64,000 bases of DNA from CAVWCW01 sp963753615 (GTDB taxonomy: Bacteria > Pseudomonadota > Gammaproteobacteria > Chromatiales > Chromatiaceae), in contig CAVWCW010000006.1 in NCBI GenBank assembly GCA_963753615.1, positions 1 to 64,000 of the forward strand, in the 5' to 3' direction. The position numbers and the translations under genes were made by a program. The first letter of the stretch is position 1. Each line of letters begins with the position of its first letter. This document shows, one piece after another, positions 59,032 to 64,000 of the stretch. Under the pieces are notes generated by a model. It ran no database searches. It was not told where the DNA came from and saw nothing but the letters and a program-made list of their open reading frames with translations.

Positions 59032-60366
59032 GGCACATCCTGCTGATCGAAGACGAGGCGGTGATCCGCGGCGCGGTGGCCCAGCTGCTGGAGCGCCAAG
59101 GCTACCGGGTGACCGCCGCCGGCTCGCTGGAGGAGGCCGATGCGGCTACCGGCTTCCGGGACTGCGACCTGATCATCGCGGACTTGCGGCTGCCCGGGCT
59201 GCCCGGCACCGAGGCGATCGCCCGCGCCCCCGGGGTGCCGGTGCTGATAGTCACCAGCTACGCCAGCGTGCGCTCCGCCGTGGAGGCGATGAAGCTGGGT
59301 GCGGTGGACTATATCGCCAAGCCCTTCGACCACGACCAACTGCTGCGTCCAGGTGGCCCGCATCCTGAAACGCGGCGCCGATGCGGAGGCGCCGATCGCG
59401 GCGGAACCGGAGCCGGCCCCGGAACTCGCCGAACCGGTGGCCGGCATGGTGGGCAACTGCCCCGCCATGCAGGAGATCCGCCGCCGCATCGCCAAGGTCG
59501 CGCCTACCGCAAGCACCGTATTGATTCTGGGCGAATCGGGTACCGGCAAGGAGCTGGTGGCCCGCGCCCTGCACCAACAAAGCCCGCGCCAGGAAGCCCC
59601 CTTCGTCACCGTCAACTGCGCGGCGATCCCGGAACACCGGGTCGAGAGCGAGATTTCGGCAATGAACCGACCGACGCCGGGGGCCCGCGACCGGGGTTGG
59701 TGGAGAGCGCCGACGGCGGCACCCTGTTCCTGGACGAGATCGGCGACCTGCCCGCGCCCTCCCAGGCCCGCCTACTGCGCCTGCTCCAGGACGGCGAGGT
59801 GCGAAGTCTGGGCAGCGAGCGGGTCCGTCATCTGGACCTCCGGCTGATCGCTTCCAGCAACCACGACCTGAAACAGCTGGTACAGGACGGCCGCTTCCGC
59901 AGCGACCTGTATTTCCGCCTGCGGGTGATGGAGATCCAGCTCCCGCCCCTGCGCGAGCGCGGCGAAGACCTGCCGGAGCTTGCCCGTTATCTGCTTGCCA
60001 AGGCTTGCTCAACCCTCGCCCGGCCGGAGCTGGCGCTGTCCGCCAGAGGCCTTGGAGGCGATCCGCCGCCATCCCTGGCCGGGTAATGTGCGGGAACTGG
60101 AGAACAGTATGCACAGAGCCGCCATTCTGGCCGAAGACCAGGGTCCCATCACGCCAGAACTGCTGGCGATCGAACCGCAGGCCGCCGATGAGCAGGCCGC
60201 CGAGACCGACAAGCTGTCGCTGGAAGAATATTTCCGCCGCTTCCTGTTGCAGCATCAGGAGCAGATGACCGAGACCGAACTGGCCCGGCATCTGGGCATC
60301 AGCCGCAAGACCCTGTGGGAGCGCCGCCAGCGTTTCGGCATTCCGCGCAGCAAGGGCTCGGCTTGA
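59028..60366 (+). CDS. Sigma-54 response regulator (REC-AAA+-Fis), frameshifted
   Basis: About 445 residues. The receiver (IIADLRLPGLPGTEA holds the phospho-Asp) is followed by an AAA+ domain (Walker A GESGTGKELVARAL, ADGGTLFLDEIGDLP, PPLRERGEDLPELARYL) and a Fis-type helix-turn-helix (TETELARHLGISRKTLWERR). Shifts lie near 59,345, 59,660 and 60,045. The one near 59,660 removes bases from the sigma-54 contact loop; a reading FGNE...TDAGG suggests an original GAFTDA-type loop. Partner of the overlapping kinase; likely target is the symporter operon at 62087. Confidence 0.85.
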
Positions 60367-60582
60367 GCGCCGACGCGGCTCCGGAGCAGCGCGGGAAACA
60401 GCCACCTCTGGCGTTTCGCAGCGCGGCCTGCGAACGCCCTCGTTTCCGATCGCTCAATGCAATCCAGATATGGAATAGAATAACGGGTCTCCGTCGCCGA
60501 GCCCCGCCCCACAGTTCCACAGGCGAAGCCCCCCGTCGGAACCAGCTACGGACTCGAGGCTACACAGCCGCCAACTCAGCCA

Positions 60583-61167
60583 ATGAAACTAAAACTCAAC
60601 AGACACTATAAAACCCTGCTCATTCTCGCCCTGGTGGTGGGCCCTTTTTTTTGGCTGGTAATCAGCGCAGACGGCCAGCGCCGCAGCGACCTGGTGATGC
60701 TGTCCCTGTTCACCGACCGCGAACCGATGAATCTGGCCTTCGACAATCTGCAGGCGGGATTCGGCGAGGCGGAATTTCGCCGCAATCTGCCGGAGATCCC
60801 CTTCCAGTGCGCCGATCGGCCGGGACATTTCGGCACCCGGGTATGCACCGCGCCCATTGCCGCGGTCAACGGCGCCCCCGCGCAGGCGGTAAGCCTGTAC
60901 TTTGACGACGGCGCCCTCAACGCCCTGAAGCTTGTATACCAACCGGCCCATCAGGAATACCTGTTGCAGCGTTTGGCCTACGACCTGGGGGCGCCCAGCC
61001 GCAGCGGCAGCGCCCTCGATGACCACGGGGTACGCACCTGGGATACCGCTCACGGGCGGGTGCTGCTGCCGCTGGACCCGGGCGCCGCAGAAGCGCCGGA
61101 CCTGCTCTGGCTGTCGGACCGCTATCTTCGACAAACCGGCAGCGGGGGCGAAGACAACGCTGATTAA
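60583..61167 (+). CDS. Exported or membrane-anchored protein of unknown function
   Basis: A 194-residue protein with an N-terminal hydrophobic segment (TLLILALVVGPFFWLVIS) preceded by basic residues, so anchored in the inner membrane or exported. The rest is soluble with two cysteines (IPFQCADR, GTRVCTAP) likely to form a disulfide. No family is recognised. Intact frame; stands alone between the response regulator and the MITE-like element. Confidence 0.65.
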   Translation: MKLKLNRHYKTLLILALVVGPFFWLVISADGQRRSDLVMLSLFTDREPMNLAFDNLQAGFGEAEFRRNLPEIPFQCADRPGHFGTRVCTAPIAAVNGAPAQAVSLYFDDGALNALKLVYQPAHQEYLLQRLAYDLGAPSRSGSALDDHGVRTWDTAHGRVLLPLDPGAAEAPDLLWLSDRYLRQTGSGGEDNAD

Positions 61168-61271
61168 CTGCGCACCCTCACCGCCGCTTTGCAGGATTCC
61201 CACAACTCGCCGGGGCCTGCGGTACGTGCGGAAATGCGAGAAATATCAGAGCAAGTAACGCGCAGGAGCCC

Positions 61272-61531
61272 AGCCCGGATATTTCACCAGGAATCGCGTC
61301 GCTGGCGCGGGGCCTGTGCGGCTGGGCGCCGCTGTGGAGCGAAGTCGATAGCCGTAGCTATCGGTTAAGTGAAGCGCAAGCCCAGGCGTGCAGGAACCAG
61401 CCAGGGGTGCGAAAGCCAGGCGGCGTGATACAGGGTGTTTCGCTGCAGACGCCTTCCGAGTTCTATTCAAGGTCTCGAATTTCCTCGCGCTTATGCGCAG
61501 CCGCGTTGCGGCCTGGCGAAATATCCGGGCC
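61272..61531. repeat. MITE-like element, copy B
   Basis: About 260 bases with ends AGCCCGGATATTTCACC and GGCGAAATATCCGGGC. Internally it matches the reverse complement of copy A over nearly its whole length (for example GTGCGGCTGGGCGCCGCTGT) and has the inner palindrome GATAGCCGTAGCTATC. No gene inside. Confidence 0.8.
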
Positions 61532-62086
61532 CCTCGCACCGACCGCGGTGCGTCGCCCCGGCCCCATGCTTTGCCGCGCCCACGACGGAAGGCGGCGCGG
61601 CGAGTGGCTGTCCAAAAGGCTTGACCGAGGCCCGGGCCGGTTCCACCCTGGGCCGAATCCTGGCAAAGTCGCGCCGATGAAGAAGTGGTTCGCTTTGTTC
61701 CGAAAATGGGGTCCTGGGTCCGATTCAATTCCCCGCCCAAGCGTTACCAAAGGTAACAGATTATCCCCGCGAGGCCAGCGCAAATCGCCGAAGGTGTTAC
61801 CCAACACCCCAAACCCAGCCCCGCGCAGGCTCCATCGAAAAACGCGCAACTGCTTATCAAGCAAACAAAAATTTGACAGCCTCCAATTCGGGAGGCACAG
61901 TAGCCGTGCCGCAGTATGGGCGCATAAACCAAATTATATGCAGCGCGCCCTCTCCTGGCCTGGCAGCCGGGAAACCGGGGGTAATACCCGGTCCGGAAGC
62001 GGATTCCGGAACTTCAGCGGCTCGCCGGGCAGCCGGCCGACAGGGTCTTTAAATCTGGTCCCAATCTCTGAGGGGAGAAAAAAACT
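61532..62086. other. Gene-free leader of the symporter operon
   Basis: About 550 bases expected to hold the promoter of the DUF4212/SSS operon. A scan by eye found no convincing -24/-12 element. The palindrome at 61743 is the clearest regulatory candidate. Confidence 0.45.
61743..61757. promoter_or_regulatory. Perfect palindrome GTTACC-AAA-GGTAAC
   Basis: A 6-3-6 inverted repeat 330 bases upstream of the DUF4212 gene. It could be an operator for a dimeric regulator. Confidence 0.3.
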
Positions 62087-62344
62087 ATGTCCAATACCAA
62101 CGCCTCCGACTATTGGAAGGCGAATGTTCGCCTTCTGACCGGCAGTCTAGTGATCTGGTTCGTGGTGTCGTTCGGCTTCGGAATCATGCTGGTCGACCCG
62201 CTCAACAACATCATGCTCGGCGGTTACAAGCTGGGCTTCTGGTTCGCCCAGCAGGGCTCCATCTACACCTTCGTGGCGCTGATCTTTTTCTACGTGTGGC
62301 GCATGAAGCAGTTGGACCGCAAGTTCGACTTGCACGAAGAATAA
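62087..62344 (+). CDS. DUF4212 small subunit of a sodium:solute symporter
   Basis: An 85-residue protein with two membrane helices (LTGSLVIWFVVSFGFGIML and SIYTFVALIFFYVWRM) and the DUF4212 centre GYKLGFWFAQQGSI. Such proteins are found next to SSS-family symporters and are thought to be an accessory subunit. GAGGGGAG precedes the ATG; the symporter gene follows after 24 bases. Confidence 0.92.
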   Translation: MSNTNASDYWKANVRLLTGSLVIWFVVSFGFGIMLVDPLNNIMLGGYKLGFWFAQQGSIYTFVALIFFYVWRMKQLDRKFDLHEE

Positions 62345-62368
62345 TCATCGAAACGGGGGAGAAACCTT

Positions 62369-64000
62369 ATGGATCTGCAAATCATGACCTACCTGGTGGT
62401 AGGCGCTACCTTTGCCCTGTATATCGGCATCGCGATCTGGGCCCGGGCCGCTACCACCGGTGAATTCTACGTCGCCGGTAAGGGCATTCACCCGGTGGCC
62501 AACGGCATGGCCACCGCCGCCGACTGGATGTCGGCCGCGTCCTTCATCTCCATGGCCGGCCTGATCGCCTTCAATGGCTACGGGGCCTCGGTGTTCCTGA
62601 TGGGCTGGACCGGCGGTTACGTGCTGCTGGCCATGCTCCTGGCGCCCTACCTGCGCAAGTTCGGTAAGTTCACGGTTCCGGAGTTTATCGGCGACCGCTA
62701 CTATTCCCGTACTGCTCGCATCGTGGCGGTTGTCTGCCTGATCCTGGCCTCGATTACCTATGTAATCGGTCAGATGAAGGGTATCGGCGTCGCCTTCTCG
62801 CGCTTCCTGGAGACTGAGTACGACACCGGCTTGTACATCGGCATGGGCATCGTCTTCATCTACGCCGTGCTCGGTGGCATGAAAGGCATCACCTATACCC
62901 AGATCGCTCAATATGTCGTGCTGATCTTCGCCTACACGGTGCCGGCGATCTTTATCTCAATGAATCTCACCGGCAACCCGGTGCCCCAACTCGGCCTCGG
63001 CGACACCCATCTGCAAAGCGGCATGAGCCTGCTCGACAAACTCGACCAGGTGGTGACGGAGCTTGGTTTCAAGGAGTACACCACCCAGGTGATGGGCAAC
63101 TCGCTCAACATGTGGGTCTACACCCTGTCGCTGATGATCGGCACCGCCGGCCTGCCGCACGTGATCATCCGCTTCTTCACCGTGCCCAAGGTGGCCGACG
63201 CCCGCTCCTCCGCCGGCTGGGCCCTGGTATTCATCGCCATTCTCTACACCACCGCCCCGGCGGTCGGCGCCATGGCTCGCCTGAACCTGATGGAAACCAT
63301 CCAGATCGGTCCGGTGGGCGAAGAAACCGGAAACCTGGCGTACGAGGACCGGCCCCAGTGGTTCAAGAACTGGGAAAAGACCGGCCTGCTGACGTTTGAA
63401 GACAAGAACGGCGACGGCCGCATCCAGTACTACGACGAGGAAGGCATGGGCGACAAGGCCGCCGAGTACGGCTGGAACGGCAACGAGATGACCAAGGTCG
63501 ACCGTGACATCATGGTGCTGGCCAATCCGGAGATCGCCAAGCTGCCCAATTGGGTGATCGCCTTGGTGGTGGCCGGCGGTCTAGCCGCCGCGCTCTCGAC
63601 CGCAGCCGGCCTGCTGCTGGCCATCTCCTCGTCCATCTCCCATGACCTGCTCAAGGGCGTGTTCATGCCGTCGATCTCGGAAAAGGCCGAGCTCATGGCC
63701 AGCCGCGTCGCCATGGCCTTCGCGATCGTGGCCGCCGGCTTCCTTGGGCTCCATCCACCCGGGTTCGCGGCGGGCACGGTGGCGATCGCCTTCGGTCTGG
63801 CCGCCTCGTCGATCTTCCCGGTGCTGATGATGGGCATCTTCAACAAGAAGATGAACCGCTCCGGCGCCATCTGGGGCATGATCGCCGGTATCGGCGTTAC
63901 CATGCTGTACGTGTTCCAGCACAAGGGCATCATGTTCATCCCCGGCACCGAGTTCCTGGGCAGCATGGGTAAGGACTGGTTCTTCGGCATCTCCCCCAAC
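62369..64000 (+). CDS. Sodium:solute symporter (VC_2705/ActP-like), cut by the window edge
   Basis: At least 544 residues; the end lies outside. The protein has the SSS start (FYVAGKGIHPVANGMATAAD, WMSAASFISMAG), the conserved MIGTAGLPHVIIRFFTVP and VVAGGLAAALSTAAGLLLA, as in acetate/carboxylate-type symporters paired with DUF4212. Between two helices, near residue 340, is an inserted hydrophilic loop containing DKNGDGRIQYYDEEG, a 12-residue EF-hand-like calcium loop. ATG at 62369 after GGGGGAGAAACC. Probably regulated by the kinase/regulator pair upstream. Confidence 0.9.
   Translation, partial: MDLQIMTYLVVGATFALYIGIAIWARAATTGEFYVAGKGIHPVANGMATAADWMSAASFISMAGLIAFNGYGASVFLMGWTGGYVLLAMLLAPYLRKFGKFTVPEFIGDRYYSRTARIVAVVCLILASITYVIGQMKGIGVAFSRFLETEYDTGLYIGMGIVFIYAVLGGMKGITYTQIAQYVVLIFAYTVPAIFISMNLTGNPVPQLGLGDTHLQSGMSLLDKLDQVVTELGFKEYTTQVMGNSLNMWVYTLSLMIGTAGLPHVIIRFFTVPKVADARSSAGWALVFIAILYTTAPAVGAMARLNLMETIQIGPVGEETGNLAYEDRPQWFKNWEKTGLLTFEDKNGDGRIQYYDEEGMGDKAAEYGWNGNEMTKVDRDIMVLANPEIAKLPNWVIALVVAGGLAAALSTAAGLLLAISSSISHDLLKGVFMPSISEKAELMASRVAMAFAIVAAGFLGLHPPGFAAGTVAIAFGLAASSIFPVLMMGIFNKKMNRSGAIWGMIAGIGVTMLYVFQHKGIMFIPGTEFLGSMGKDWFFGISPN

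Noticed and set aside
61532..62086. Sigma-54 promoter before the DUF4212/SSS operon
   Set aside because: Expected because of the sigma-54 regulator upstream, but no site with correct GG/GC spacing could be found by eye.
1..64000. tRNA or rRNA genes
   Set aside because: No cloverleaf with a CCA end or rRNA-like conserved segment was recognised; a covariance search would be needed to exclude them.

Overview
The window looks like a composite of at least two genomes joined at about 17.7-18.2 kb. Bases 1 to about 17,700 are AT-richer and carry genes of the kind found in sulfate-reducing Desulfobacterota: a sigma-54 activator with a GAF-PAS input, GYD and DUF1059 proteins, a three-gene Hsp20 cluster, a REC-PAS-kinase-REC hybrid, an IS1595 element, a XerD-like recombinase with extra copies of its leader, and group II introns. 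From about 18,350 to the right edge the DNA is GC-rich and looks like a sulfur-oxidising gammaproteobacterium (Chromatiales-like): HoxFUYH-W hydrogenase, YeeE/TusA thiosulfate-uptake pair, DsrE-like protein, RND efflux, partner-switching regulators, solo dnaE2 and a DUF4212/SSS solute symporter. Between the halves lies a piece whose translation resembles the gag region of algal/oomycete-type retrotransposons. A chimeric assembly from a mixed community (sulfur oxidiser, sulfate reducer, microalga) is the simplest reading; this is inference, and no taxon can be proved by eye.

Layout, left part: a minus-strand group made of a sigma-54 activator (3.2-5.1 kb), a methyltransferase (1.8-2.9 kb) and a flavin monooxygenase (0.2-1.4 kb), with a near-consensus -24/-12 promoter before the methyltransferase; a recombinase remnant, an IS1595 copy and repeats (5.4-7.2 kb); a large hybrid kinase (7.5-9.5 kb); small genes (10.1-11.7 kb); the full recombinase (12.1-13.0 kb); tandem group II introns (13.1-15.7 kb); and small heat-shock proteins (16.1-17.4 kb).

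Layout, right part: RND efflux operon behind a 9-bp-arm palindrome (19.1-23.4 kb); STAS protein, anti-sigma kinase and PP2C phosphatase (23.7-26.1 kb); 3D-domain protein, large secreted TIM-barrel protein and DsrE-like protein (26.5-31.4 kb); two tiny genes after a strong sigma-70 promoter (32.0-32.6 kb); a YeeE-TusA-PAS/GGDEF/EAL operon (33.4-37.6 kb); 42-bp hairpin repeats and an IS91-type remnant (38.2-38.6 kb); LexA-boxed dnaE2 (38.8-41.8 kb) divergent from hoxFUYHW (42.0-47.1 kb); lpxL; mgtE, MscK-like channel, hemerythrin and RCK potassium channel (48.4-55.8 kb); and a symporter-linked histidine kinase with a sigma-54 response regulator, followed by the DUF4212/SSS symporter they probably control (56.1-64.0 kb).

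Many genes are broken by one-base shifts (FMO, methyltransferase, recombinase, one hsp20, dnaE2, hoxF, hoxH, mgtE, mscK-like, hemerythrin, K+ channel, kinase, response regulator). Core genes are hit and their motifs stay intact on both sides of each break, so uncorrected indels in a low-coverage draft are more likely than true gene death.
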